Origin: Bacteroidales bacterium 45-6
Lineage (GTDB): Bacteria > Bacteroidota > Bacteroidia > Bacteroidales > Dysgonomonadaceae
Assembly: GCA_001897035.1 (NCBI GenBank)
Contig: MKRS01000416.1
Coordinates: forward strand, 1-8,507
DNA length: 8,507 nt
Direction of reading: 5' to 3'
A program made the translations under genes and the position numbers. A model generated the notes under the pieces. That model did not search any database, had not been told where the DNA came from, and saw only the letters and a list, made by a program, of their open reading frames with translations. Positions 1 to 8,065 of this stretch are shown here, piece by piece. The stretch's first letter is position 1. Every line of letters begins with the position of its first letter.

Positions 1-1483
1 CAAAACCCGTCCCAGCGGCGAAGATCAAAATAGCGGAATCCCTCAAAAGCCAGCTCCACCTTTCTTTCATGCCGAACAATCACCCGGGCTTTTGCCTGAT
101 CCGATAAATCAGCTAAAGTGAATTCCGGCATCTTAACATCACTACGTCCTGTCCTTATCTTATTCAATGCGTCCACTACGCTTTCGTCAATTTGGTTTGC
201 TTCAATTTTAGCTTCCGCATAAGTCAACAATACCTCCGCATAACGGCACAGAATAAGCGGATAATCTGCTTTTTGATTCAGGCTACCAGAATATGCCGGG
301 TCACTGTATTTTCTTGATAGGTATCCCGTGTAAGATGTATATGGGCTGTAGGAATAACAATCCATATTTGTAACACGTTTTTTTAGAGCGTAATTCCAAC
401 ACGTTGAGCTATCGATGTGCGACTCAAACTGAAAATCGCCATATCTATCACCCGGCACAACAAAACCAAGTCGCAAACGAGGATCCCGGTTTTCGAAAGG
501 TTTATTTTTATTGAACAACGGAGACTGGCTGATATTTTTACCATCGATACAATCATACGAATCTATCAGGTTTTGTGTCGGGCACATGGCCGAATAAGCA
601 CCCATATTTCGAGATTGCATATAAAGTGGTAATTGATGGTAAAGCGGGATTGAAGAACTATATTCTGTTTTCAGGATAATTTCTTTATAGTAGCATCAGT
701 CAGCCCGGATGCCATAAATAAATTTCCATACTGCGGGTAAAGATCATACACACCCGAAGAGATAACAACTTGCGAAGCTTCAATTGCCGCATCCCATTTT
801 TCATTATACAAAGCAATACGTGCTTTATAGGCATTTGCGGCTCCTTTCGTGGCCCTTCCAATACTCGTCGCAACCGTATATTTATCTTTTAACAGTGCTG
901 CCGCAATAGTGAAATCGGACAAAATGGTATCAAGCACCACTTCTTTGGATTCACGCACAAACTTAGACGCATCCCCTACGGTTTCTATCGGTTTTAAAAC
1001 GAGAGGAACATCTCCAAAATAAGAGATAAGACGAGAATAATAAAATGCTCGCAAGAAGTGACATTCGCCTTTATACTGGTTATATTGATCTTGCGTAAGG
1101 ACAGAAGATTTACTTTCAATTGTTTGTAACATAAGGTTGCATCGTCCAACGCCTTGATAAGCAAAGCTCCATACTTGATATATATAGCTGAGATTGCTGT
1201 CGTGTTGTCCTTGAGCAATTTTTTTCGCATCGCTTTCTTGCCTGGGAAAGCCAATATCGGTCATTAAATCAGGCACTATAGGAAAAGTATATTGAACATT
1301 TGGATATTCAATTAAAAAACGATAACACGCCACTACCCCCCCGTCTATTTCAGTTGCATTGTTCCAGAACGTAGCTTGATTGGGCGAGTCCAATGGATTT
1401 TTATCCAGCAAATCGCAACTATTTGTTAGAATTGTCAAAGCCGTAAGGATAATATATATGTATTTTTTCATTTGTGAATGCAT
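1..1483 (-). pseudogene. SusD-like glycan-binding surface lipoprotein, frameshifted and cut by window edge
   Basis: SusD-family proteins are outer-membrane lipoproteins that cap the SusC transporter and bind glycan at the cell surface. The N-terminus has a hydrophobic signal ending in a lipidatable Cys (residue 23, context LTNSC) followed by DLLDKNPLD, typical of the family. The TPR-like core shows GECHFLRAFYYSRLISYFGD and RATKGAANAYKARIALY. The first frame ends after 270 residues (stop at 671-673). Translating the -1 frame from about 685 down to position 1 gives a further ~228 residues without a stop, including LPLYMQSRNMG, CPTQNLIDSYDCIDG, YPLILCRYAEVLLTYAEAK and the late family motif RHERKVELAFEGFRYFDLRR. 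About 60-100 C-terminal residues should lie outside the window. The start could be the ATG at 1481-1483, 6 nt after the SusC stop, or the ATG at 1469-1471 (MKKYIY..., a more usual signal peptide). Family assignment is very secure. Whether the gene is truly broken or the base is a sequencing error is open. Confidence 0.93.
684..686 (-). other. Frameshift site in the SusD-like gene (one A apparently missing)
   Basis: On the minus strand the coding sequence reads GCT ACT ATA AAG AAA TTA TCC TGA, giving a family-atypical tail IKKLS and a stop. Adding one A to the run of three A's (684-686) gives ATA AAA GAA ATT ATC CTG AAA ACA GAA, that is IKEIILKTEY. This joins directly to more than 220 residues of SusD sequence with no further disruption. 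Confidence 0.9.
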
Positions 1484-1489
1484 TTATAG

Positions 1490-4400
1490 TTAGAAATTAA
1501 GATTAAATCCAAAAGAAAAAGTTCTTAATAACGGCACTGAAGTTTGAGCATTGGTCGGGCTCTGTTCGGGATCATAACCATCAATCATTTTAGAGAAAGT
1601 GAATAGGTTATTAGCTGAAAGATATACACGCAGATTATCAATGGAAATACGATTAAGAACCTTTTTCGGAAGTGTATAACCGATTTGAAGGTTTTTCATT
1701 CTGAGGTAGGAGGCATCCTGCAACCAGAAAGTCGATGTCTTGATATTGTTTGCGCTGGAAATAAACATGCGCGTATATTTTGAGTTTATTTGACCTTCTG
1801 TCCACATGCCATCCTTTTGCCATTGCTGCACATTGGCGCCATTGTTAAAAGCCCATGCGAGATCGCCCTGCAGATACCCATCGCATTTTCCCACACCTTG
1901 AAAAAACAACTGGATATCAAATTTCTTATATTCGGCCGAGATATTAAAACTATATGTGTATCTGGGTATTGTGTTACCAATTGCAACATAGTCTTGTGAA
2001 TTAATGATTCCATCACCCGCATCAGGCTTTCCATCCCCATTGGTATCTACTGTTTTTTGATCGACGTACTTAATGTCGCCCCCCTGCAAATTTCCAAATT
2101 GCGTCACGGTATATGCTTTTGCCTCGGAATTAGACGGGAACAAGCCATCCGTTTGCAATCCCCAGATTGTACCGTAAGAATATCCCGCACGACTGGTATA
2201 TATGTCGCTGTAGTCATTTGTAATGCCCTTCATGTCCACAATCTTGTTTCTCACATCGGAGAGATTTGCCGAAATATGATAATTAAGATTGCCTATGTGA
2301 TTGTCATAATCGACATTCAATTCCCAGCCTTTATTTTGAATCACTCCGGCGTTCTGAAGAGGCGAATTACCATAACCCATATAGGATGGGATGTCTAAGT
2401 TCATCAGAATGCCTCTGGTGGTTCTTCGATAATACTCAAAGGCTACGGCCAATTTATTGTTAAAGAAGCCCAAGTCGATTCCGATGTTGCTCATTGTAGT
2501 TGTCTCCCATGAAATATCTTTAAAAGCATAATTGACCGCACCATAACCATCCGACACCGTGCCATTAAACACCACGGGCTGAGAAAGGCTAATGTTCAAT
2601 GAAGAAGGATAATAACTTCCCACTTCCTGGTTTCCAAGACGTCCCCACGAGGCGCGAAGTTTTGTATTGCTAATCCAATCTATGTTTTTCAGGAAAGGCT
2701 CTTCGTTTATGCGCCAGCCTGCCGAGAAAGAAGGAAACATTCCCCATCTATGTCCTTCGGCAAAACGCGAAGAACCATCATATCGAACATCTGCTTCAAA
2801 CAGATATTTGTTTGCATAAGCACAATTTAGTCTCCCAAAAAAAGACTGTAATGCCATTTCGGAGCCATTGCCATCCGTGGACTGGTTAGTCACTGGGAAT
2901 GAGGCTATTTCATCATAGCTAAAATCGCTTCCTTCCCTTCGTCCATAAAGATATTCTCCATAATAGGTGTTCTGCTGAAAACCTCCTAAAAGGTGTACGT
3001 CGTGACCATGGATATTCTTTTCAAAGTTTACTAAAAACTTTAAGTCATCATTAAATGTATAATTATAAGTTTGTTTGATTGCCCTTGTTTGTGCATTTGC
3101 AATAGGATTATCATCTACATCATAGTAGGTAATAATGTTGCTAAACACCTTATTGTTCGAATAATTTATTCTGGGCGAGTATGAAAGATCAAAACGAAGC
3201 TCCTTGACCGGAGTATATGCTATTTTTAGATTTACAACTCCCTCGTCATAGACATTGCGGTTATATCCTGCTAATTTTTCTTGAGACAAAGCCCATGAAT
3301 TTGCACCAATTTGCACGTAGGCAGGATTTCCCGTTGGAGTTACCCAAGGATAAATCGAGGCTGTCCGCCGAACGGAAGATATGGCCGCCGATGTGCCCGA
3401 TCCGGGTTCCGAGACAGCCGTATGCCTCCCTGAAAAATCGATCCCCGCTGACAATGTGTTGCTGAATTTATAATCCGTGTTGATTCGGGCAGAATATCTC
3501 TTCAGATAAGTATCAGGAAAAACACCTTCCTGATTTGTATAGTTGATGGAGCCCAGGGCCTTCATCTTGTCTGAGCCACCACTAAACGTCAAATTGTACA
3601 GTTGCTGAATGGCTTGCTTCTTATATGTTATCGCCTGCCAGTCTGTATTCGGATAATTGTATGGGTCTAAAGCCATTTTTGCCTTGTAGTTTGCAATATA
3701 GTCTTCACCATATATCACACCTCCTGCCGCGCCTGTGGTGACATTTCTTGTGTCATTGGAGTTTGCCAGATCATACAATTCCATGTAATCGATCGAACCT
3801 AAAAAATGGGGTTGAGTAGTCACTGTCTGAAAGCCGACATTGCTATTTACGCCGATCTTGATTTTTCCCTCTCCTGCACGTTTTGTGGTAATCAAAATCA
3901 CGCCATTAGCCGCACGGGAACCATAGACGGATGAAGAAGCTGCATCTTTTAATATTGAAATACTCTCAATGTCAGAAGGACTCACTCCGTCCATACTACC
4001 TACTATCCCATCGACAAGTATCAGAGGATTGTTATTATTCAGTGTCCCGATGCCGCGGATCATAATCGTTGAGCCCTCCTTGCCCGGCTGTCCCGAAGTG
4101 GAAGTTATGGTTACTCCCGATGCAAGCCCCTGCAATGCACTTGTAGTATTCATCACAGGGCGCTTAGTTAAGTCGGCACCCGAAACCGATGCAATAGAAC
4201 CAGTCAGATTAACCTTCTTTTGAGTGCCATAACCCACCACGACCACTTCGTCGAGTCCTTTGGCGTCTTCTGTCATGATTACTGATATCGAGGAGCGATT
4301 ATTCACCCTTACAGTTTCTGTTTTATAACCTATATAGGTGATTTTTAAAATAGCATCCGGCAAAGCGTTTAACGAGAATCCCCCATTAAGATCAGTGAAA

Positions 4401-4564
4401 GTTCCCGCCGACAATCCTTGCACTACAACGGAGGCTCCGATAATCGGCTCCCCAGCCGGATCTTTCACCACACCGGTTATTGTTGAACCTTTTTGGGCGA
4501 AAGCCCCTTGAAAAGCGAGAAGCTGAATTATGATTACAATCCACAAACAATACTTATCATTCAT
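1490..4564 (-). CDS. SusC-like TonB-linked outer-membrane transporter
   Basis: This is a 1024-residue TonB-dependent transporter of the SusC/RagA family. It forms an outer-membrane barrel that imports glycan oligomers (sometimes peptides) handed over by its SusD partner, powered by TonB-ExbBD. Visible parts: a signal peptide (residues 1-23, cleavage likely after AFA); a carboxypeptidase-regulatory-like beta domain (about 27-100, TITGVVKDPAGEPIIGASV...); the TonB-box segment DEVVVVGYG (105-113); the plug domain (about 115-230, with IMIRGIGTLNNNNPLILVDG and SVYGSRAANGVILITTKR); then the barrel, ending in the expected aromatic terminus FSFGFNLNF. There is no STN domain before the CarboxypepD-like domain, so signalling through a dedicated anti-sigma factor is not indicated. 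The first ATG after an in-frame stop (4583-4585) was taken as start. The leader is AT-rich without a Shine-Dalgarno sequence, as usual in Bacteroidetes. The length is normal and the frame intact. The substrate cannot be deduced. Confidence 0.97.
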   Translation of the reverse strand: MNDKYCLWIVIIIQLLAFQGAFAQKGSTITGVVKDPAGEPIIGASVVVQGLSAGTFTDLNGGFSLNALPDAILKITYIGYKTETVRVNNRSSISVIMTEDAKGLDEVVVVGYGTQKKVNLTGSIASVSGADLTKRPVMNTTSALQGLASGVTITSTSGQPGKEGSTIMIRGIGTLNNNNPLILVDGIVGSMDGVSPSDIESISILKDAASSSVYGSRAANGVILITTKRAGEGKIKIGVNSNVGFQTVTTQPHFLGSIDYMELYDLANSNDTRNVTTGAAGGVIYGEDYIANYKAKMALDPYNYPNTDWQAITYKKQAIQQLYNLTFSGGSDKMKALGSINYTNQEGVFPDTYLKRYSARINTDYKFSNTLSAGIDFSGRHTAVSEPGSGTSAAISSVRRTASIYPWVTPTGNPAYVQIGANSWALSQEKLAGYNRNVYDEGVVNLKIAYTPVKELRFDLSYSPRINYSNNKVFSNIITYYDVDDNPIANAQTRAIKQTYNYTFNDDLKFLVNFEKNIHGHDVHLLGGFQQNTYYGEYLYGRREGSDFSYDEIASFPVTNQSTDGNGSEMALQSFFGRLNCAYANKYLFEADVRYDGSSRFAEGHRWGMFPSFSAGWRINEEPFLKNIDWISNTKLRASWGRLGNQEVGSYYPSSLNISLSQPVVFNGTVSDGYGAVNYAFKDISWETTTMSNIGIDLGFFNNKLAVAFEYYRRTTRGILMNLDIPSYMGYGNSPLQNAGVIQNKGWELNVDYDNHIGNLNYHISANLSDVRNKIVDMKGITNDYSDIYTSRAGYSYGTIWGLQTDGLFPSNSEAKAYTVTQFGNLQGGDIKYVDQKTVDTNGDGKPDAGDGIINSQDYVAIGNTIPRYTYSFNISAEYKKFDIQLFFQGVGKCDGYLQGDLAWAFNNGANVQQWQKDGMWTEGQINSKYTRMFISSANNIKTSTFWLQDASYLRMKNLQIGYTLPKKVLNRISIDNLRVYLSANNLFTFSKMIDGYDPEQSPTNAQTSVPLLRTFSFGFNLNF

Positions 4565-4667
4565 TTTATTAAAAAATAATGGTTAATACAGGGCAATGTT
4601 TCGTGCAAGCCTATTATGCGGCAAAGCGCGGCCTTAAAAAAAAAATCGTTAAGCAAAACATATACAG

Positions 4668-4675
4668 CAAATATA
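4668..4675 (-). promoter_or_regulatory. Candidate -7 element for the susC-like gene
   Basis: On the minus strand this reads TATATTTG, matching the Bacteroidetes -7 consensus TAnnTTTG. It would start transcription about 95 nt before the SusC-like start codon. No TTTG or TTG lies about 20 nt upstream (4696-4699 reads CATA on the minus strand), so only half of the promoter is present. A match of this size in AT-rich DNA can occur by chance. Confidence 0.3.
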
Positions 4676-4677
4676 TC

Positions 4678-4709
4678 TTTGCGATAAGGAGGGGGTATGT
4701 ATATCTTTG
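4678..4709 (+). promoter_or_regulatory. Candidate opposite-strand promoter in the susC-like leader
   Basis: TTTG at 4678-4681, a 20-nt spacer, and TATCTTTG at 4702-4709 fit the Bacteroidetes -33/-7 consensus (TTTG ... TAnnTTTG) and its usual spacing. The direction is opposite to every gene in the window. Transcription would begin near 4715 and run through the hairpin region 4740-4786 into the 3' end of the DNRLRE gene as antisense. TATATCTTTG occurs twice as a direct repeat (4672-4681 and 4700-4709), and each copy contains TAnnTTTG. There is no poly-U terminator on this strand, and motif chance is not negligible. Confidence 0.35.
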
Positions 4710-4739
4710 AGCAACAGCCTCTAAATAACATGTAAGAGA

Positions 4740-4786
4740 TTAACGGAAGCTGTTGCCCGAAGGGCTTAGCGGACTCCTTCCGCTAA
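4740..4786 (-). terminator. Inverted-repeat region after the DNRLRE gene, possible terminator or 3' stabiliser
   Basis: A perfect 8-bp stem with a 5-nt loop (TTAGCGGA at 4766-4773 against TCCGCTAA at 4779-4786) lies 26 nt after the stop codon of the DNRLRE gene. A small GCCC-TTC-GGGC hairpin (4755-4765) follows. An alternative longer stem pairs 4740-4749 with 4777-4786 with one A-C mismatch and excludes the 8-bp stem. No U-run follows on the minus strand, so intrinsic termination is uncertain. The hairpins may instead protect the 3' end of the upstream mRNA or separate expression of the upstream genes from susC/susD. Confidence 0.45.
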
Positions 4787-4812
4787 CTAAAAACAAACAG
4801 CCGAGGGAAGCA

Positions 4813-5673
4813 CTATCGCTTCACAAACCGAGCTACACCTTTTTCCGTTTTCAAGATATAGACACCCTCTTTCAAGCTTGAAATGTCCAACGTGCTATTC
4901 AGCACCTGCGTTCTCAACACAACTTTTCCGCTAACATCAAACACTTGCGCATAAGTGCCTTGAACCGTAATCCGGTCGGATGCAATGGTGGGATAAACGA
5001 TTTGCCCAAGTGTACCGCCCGCTTCCTTTATACCCGATGTAGAGCTTGTTGTCTGAACCAAACGAGGATAATATGATCCCAAGGCACTAATAGTGCTTCC
5101 ATTCATAACAGATTGGCGGAAATGCAATAATTGGCCAACACCGCCTGTTGCAAATAATCTAAAACGAATAAATGACTGACCCGCTGTTTTCTGAGCTATA
5201 GCAATTGACGTAACATCAATCGACACCCATGTATCTTTTAAAGCATTGGACATTGTAGCAGTGGCAACATTTGTTTCATTAGCTGCGCTGGGCGTCGGTT
5301 TGCTACTCCAAGTCATCGTATTATCAAATGAATAATTGATTTGATTTACTCCAAGTACTAAAGCGGGTGTCTGATCGAGATTATCTGTTGTTGGAAAATC
5401 GATCATTAAAGATCCGCTTAAATAAATTTTCAGATAAATACTTGTCGCATTGGGATTAATATCGGTCAAGGGAAATTCAACAAATGCATTACGGCTAAAT
5501 CCCGTTGCATTTTTAACCTGCAAGTCATAACCGGCATAAGTTCCAAGTGTTACAGCCGGAGCACCTTCATTTACATATCCATTATTGGATAATTTAATTT
5601 CAGTAGTAGTTTGTGACCACGCCATTCCTGTGAAAATACACAGAGCAATTAAAGACAGTAAAAGCTTTTTCAT
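4813..5673 (-). CDS. Secreted DNRLRE (CBM96-like) domain protein with T9SS type A sorting domain
   Basis: This 286-residue protein is exported by Sec and then by the type IX system to the cell surface or medium, where it probably binds carbohydrate. A signal peptide spans residues 1-20 (MKKLLLSLIALCIFTGMAWS, cleavage before Q21). Residues about 24-207 match the DNRLRE/CBM96 pattern: RNAFVEFPLTDI then SIYLKIYL (61-85), MTWSSKP (120-126), DTWVSIDVTSI (147-157) and a closing YYPRLV (201-206). A short Ser/Thr linker (208-214) leads to a type A C-terminal sorting domain: IVYPTIASDRITVQG, VFDVSGKVVL, LDISSLKEGVYIL and a basic end ARFVKR. CBM96 founders are reported to bind alginate, and related domains occur on polysaccharide lyases, but no catalytic domain is attached here. 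It sits 90 nt after the FAD enzyme and 248 nt before the SusC-like gene, where SusE/F-type or other surface glycan-binding proteins may occur. The binding role is inferred. Confidence 0.88.
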   Translation of the reverse strand: MKKLLLSLIALCIFTGMAWSQTTTEIKLSNNGYVNEGAPAVTLGTYAGYDLQVKNATGFSRNAFVEFPLTDINPNATSIYLKIYLSGSLMIDFPTTDNLDQTPALVLGVNQINYSFDNTMTWSSKPTPSAANETNVATATMSNALKDTWVSIDVTSIAIAQKTAGQSFIRFRLFATGGVGQLLHFRQSVMNGSTISALGSYYPRLVQTTSSTSGIKEAGGTLGQIVYPTIASDRITVQGTYAQVFDVSGKVVLRTQVLNSTLDISSLKEGVYILKTEKGVARFVKR

Positions 5674-5763
5674 GATAATTTTAATTTAAAAGTTTGAGAA
5701 TGATCTAATTTATGATTTTCAATGCTTTAAACATTCGTAACGCTTTCCGAATACAATTCAAAA
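5674..5763. other. 90-nt AT-rich intergenic gap, no recognised signals
   Basis: The stretch between the FAD enzyme stop and the DNRLRE gene start is AT-rich. It contains no TAnnTTTG on the coding strand and no stem followed by a U-run. AATG(C)TTTAAA-CATT is a small imperfect palindrome only. Read-through from the upstream genes is therefore possible. Confidence 0.5.
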
Positions 5764-8055
5764 TCACTCCACAATAATACCGAACAAGGCTGCCGGAGTC
5801 ACTGCCGAAGGATGCTCCAAACGAATGGTGATACTTGTCGTAAGGATAGATTGCTCAAAAACTATATCGTTAACAGTTTGATGATTATTGGTTTTTGAAT
5901 AAATAATCTCCCTTTTGTCGTTTAAGATTTTATATTCTTTCACACAAAATGGCATAGCTGAATCGTAGTGTCCCATCTGCACGTTTTCCATAGCATGATC
6001 TGCATCTGTATCAAAGAATAAGCGCATTTTACCAATCGTTTGTATTTCATCCCAAGTAAGGGTTAAGGTTGGATTTTCATCATTCATGTTAGCGACCCAT
6101 GCATTTGTCCCTACAACTGGTCGAAGCAACTCATTCTTCAAATTTGCAGATCCAAAAGCCTCCAAGGATGGAGTAAACTGTAAAGCAAAGTTTTTCCCTT
6201 TGGGGCGGCGCATTGGACACCAAAGTTCAAATTTATCAACACCAATATTGGGTGGAGGATCCTGAACACCGTAGTTTGACACAGCTGGATTCTGATAATT
6301 AAAAACTGACATTATGCCTGTGATCAGTTGATCACTTTCTGCAATTTCCACTAAATTGTTCTTAGAGAAACATATAAAATAGTATCCTTTTTCAACTCCA
6401 ATGTTGCTGAAATCAACCGTTATTAATTGCTCTCCCTCCTTTAGAAGATATTCGTTTTTAAAAATGGTCACATCCGGAGTGAAATTTTCCGACTTAAAAC
6501 TGGTTTTGATTTCAACACTCTGCGTAGTGTCTGTTTCACACCTTGCTAATAGCTGTATTTTCTGAACACGACCTTTCAACGGTAAAAGCATTGCTGCCGG
6601 ATAATTCAATCTGAAAAATGAACCGTTATGCTTTAATTCTTTCAATGACAATTCACTTGAAACGGCGATTTTGGCATCTTTCAGCTTCCCTCCAAATCCA
6701 TTGAGTTTAAGTTTTGGGATATATTGTCCTGAAGCAATTAATTTACGCTGCAATTCTTTCACGAGTTCTGGCTGAATATAATCAGCCGGCATTCTATCAT
6801 TTTGTATGCATAGAGCAGCTGCCATACCAATCGCTTGAGCTCCATGCGCCGAAGTACACATCACGCGGGACGAGCCAAAAGCCACATGCGAGGCACTAAT
6901 CAATCGTCCGCCAATGAACAAGTTTTCAATATCATAACTAACATAAGAGCGATATGGAATAGCATAAATACCTTTTGAATGCCATTGATTGCAACCATTT
7001 TTGTTGCTATAAACACCATCAGCCGGATGCAAGTCAATCGACCAACCACCATAGGCAACAGCATCATAATGTTCGCGTTGTTCGATAACATCTTGCTGTA
7101 TAAGCATGTAATGGCCTTTAAATCGCCGACTTTCGCGCTTACCCGGAATCACACCTACCCATTCAAGCGTGTAATTGGCGGCCTCAGGATATTTACCTGA
7201 ATTCTTGATGTAATCCCAGACTCCGTACACCACTTTCCATAATTCAAACTTGATGGCCTCTGTGTCATGAATAGTATCTATGCGACCGCCATATTCCAGC
7301 CACCAGTATTTGCAACCATGATGCCCCGTGCTGAAGTACTCTGGTTTCATCACTTTCGGGATAGCTTCTTCCACATTTTTTAAAGCAAAATCGGGTGCCA
7401 CATAAGATACTGGTTTCCCTGTATCTTTCATATAAAAGAAAATGCTATGACCTAACAATTCGCCATATTCATTTTTATTGGGGGCGAAAAGTTCCATGTT
7501 TTCTTCTTTATCTTCAGCACCAACCCTATACGAAGCTCCTGATAGAAAAGACACAATTCCATCTCCCGAACAATCGCTGAACAGCGGTGCAGAGAATTCA
7601 TATTTTGTAGCATTCTGCGGATTGAAAGCATACACTTTCGAAATACTTTTGCCGGACGATTTATCTATATCAAAAACAACTGTATTTAAATACAATGTAA
7701 TATTCGTTTCGGCCAAAACTTTATCAATCAAAACCATATCAAACAATACCGGATTGCCTTCTTTGTTGCGATAAGTATTTTCAACCAAAATCTCATCGAT
7801 AACACCACCTTCACGGCTCCAACGGTTATTGTTGCCCATGTGTGAAGTGGCCCCCAACACCCAAAGCCTCACTTCACTGGAAGCATTACCGCCCAATACC
7901 GGGCGATCTTGAATCAATGCCACATGGATACCTTGCCGTGCAGCAGTGATTGCACAGCATACGCCTGCCATTCCTCCACCAACAACAACCAAATCGTATT
8001 GCAATTTTTTCTGTTTTAATGACCGTTTATCTATCGAAAAAAAATCGTTAACCAT
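5764..8055 (-). CDS. FAD-dependent oxidoreductase (FAD_oxidored family) with C-terminal discoidin-like module
   Basis: This 763-residue flavoprotein belongs to the FAD_oxidored (PF12831-type) group, common in Bacteroidetes and Planctomycetes glycan loci and sometimes mis-named xanthan lyase. The Rossmann dinucleotide motif is GGGMAG (26-31) after VVV. It is followed by the family signature QDRPVLGGNASSEVR (49-63), DCSGDG (161-166), PGKRESRRF (304-312) and a second FAD-contacting segment, LFIGGRLISASHVAFGSSRV (379-398). Residues about 470-590 look like an all-beta insert. About 640-763 resembles an F5/8-type (discoidin) sandwich (LTLTWDEIQTIGKMRLFFDTD; VKEYKIL; SITIRLEHP). There is no signal peptide, and an in-frame stop at 8074-8076 excludes an upstream ATG extension, so it should be cytoplasmic. 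It lies 10 nt after the symporter gene, implying co-transcription and a shared substrate. The reaction and substrate are unknown. Family confidence is high and function confidence low. Confidence 0.92.
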   Translation of the reverse strand: MVNDFFSIDKRSLKQKKLQYDLVVVGGGMAGVCCAITAARQGIHVALIQDRPVLGGNASSEVRLWVLGATSHMGNNNRWSREGGVIDEILVENTYRNKEGNPVLFDMVLIDKVLAETNITLYLNTVVFDIDKSSGKSISKVYAFNPQNATKYEFSAPLFSDCSGDGIVSFLSGASYRVGAEDKEENMELFAPNKNEYGELLGHSIFFYMKDTGKPVSYVAPDFALKNVEEAIPKVMKPEYFSTGHHGCKYWWLEYGGRIDTIHDTEAIKFELWKVVYGVWDYIKNSGKYPEAANYTLEWVGVIPGKRESRRFKGHYMLIQQDVIEQREHYDAVAYGGWSIDLHPADGVYSNKNGCNQWHSKGIYAIPYRSYVSYDIENLFIGGRLISASHVAFGSSRVMCTSAHGAQAIGMAAALCIQNDRMPADYIQPELVKELQRKLIASGQYIPKLKLNGFGGKLKDAKIAVSSELSLKELKHNGSFFRLNYPAAMLLPLKGRVQKIQLLARCETDTTQSVEIKTSFKSENFTPDVTIFKNEYLLKEGEQLITVDFSNIGVEKGYYFICFSKNNLVEIAESDQLITGIMSVFNYQNPAVSNYGVQDPPPNIGVDKFELWCPMRRPKGKNFALQFTPSLEAFGSANLKNELLRPVVGTNAWVANMNDENPTLTLTWDEIQTIGKMRLFFDTDADHAMENVQMGHYDSAMPFCVKEYKILNDKREIIYSKTNNHQTVNDIVFEQSILTTSITIRLEHPSAVTPAALFGIIVE

Positions 8056-8065
8056 ACTTTTATTT

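Noticed and set aside
417..632. Plus-strand open frame of 71 codons
   Set aside because: It lies opposite the continuous SusD reading frame, which has clear family motifs, and has no recognisable protein features of its own.
670..700. Programmed -1 frameshifting at A-AAG in the SusD-like gene
   Set aside because: The minus strand ATA AAG AAA contains an A-AAG tetramer that can slip in some insertion sequences. But there is no full X-XXY-YYZ heptamer, and no SusD is known to need recoding. A missing base in the A-run explains the data more simply.
4637..4645. Run of nine T's on the minus strand as a terminator before the SusC-like gene
   Set aside because: No stable stem immediately precedes the run on the minus strand (GCTTAACGA is upstream), and the nearest hairpins end about 95 nt earlier.
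4683..4697. Anti-Shine-Dalgarno-like CCCCCTCCTTA on the minus strand of the susC leader
   Set aside because: It resembles the 3' end of 16S rRNA but has no complementary partner near the SusC start, and nothing indicates function. It also lies upstream of the candidate transcription start.
4686..4735. Tiny plus-strand ORF (MYIFEQQPLNNM) behind a strong AAGGAGGGGG sequence
   Set aside because: It is only 12 codons. Bacteroidetes rarely rely on Shine-Dalgarno sequences, and the only promoter-like motif on that strand would start transcription inside or after it, so the match is most likely chance.
7478..7774. Plus-strand open frame of 98 codons
   Set aside because: It is antisense to the FAD oxidoreductase core, has low-complexity composition and no identifiable domain, and is a shadow of the real gene.
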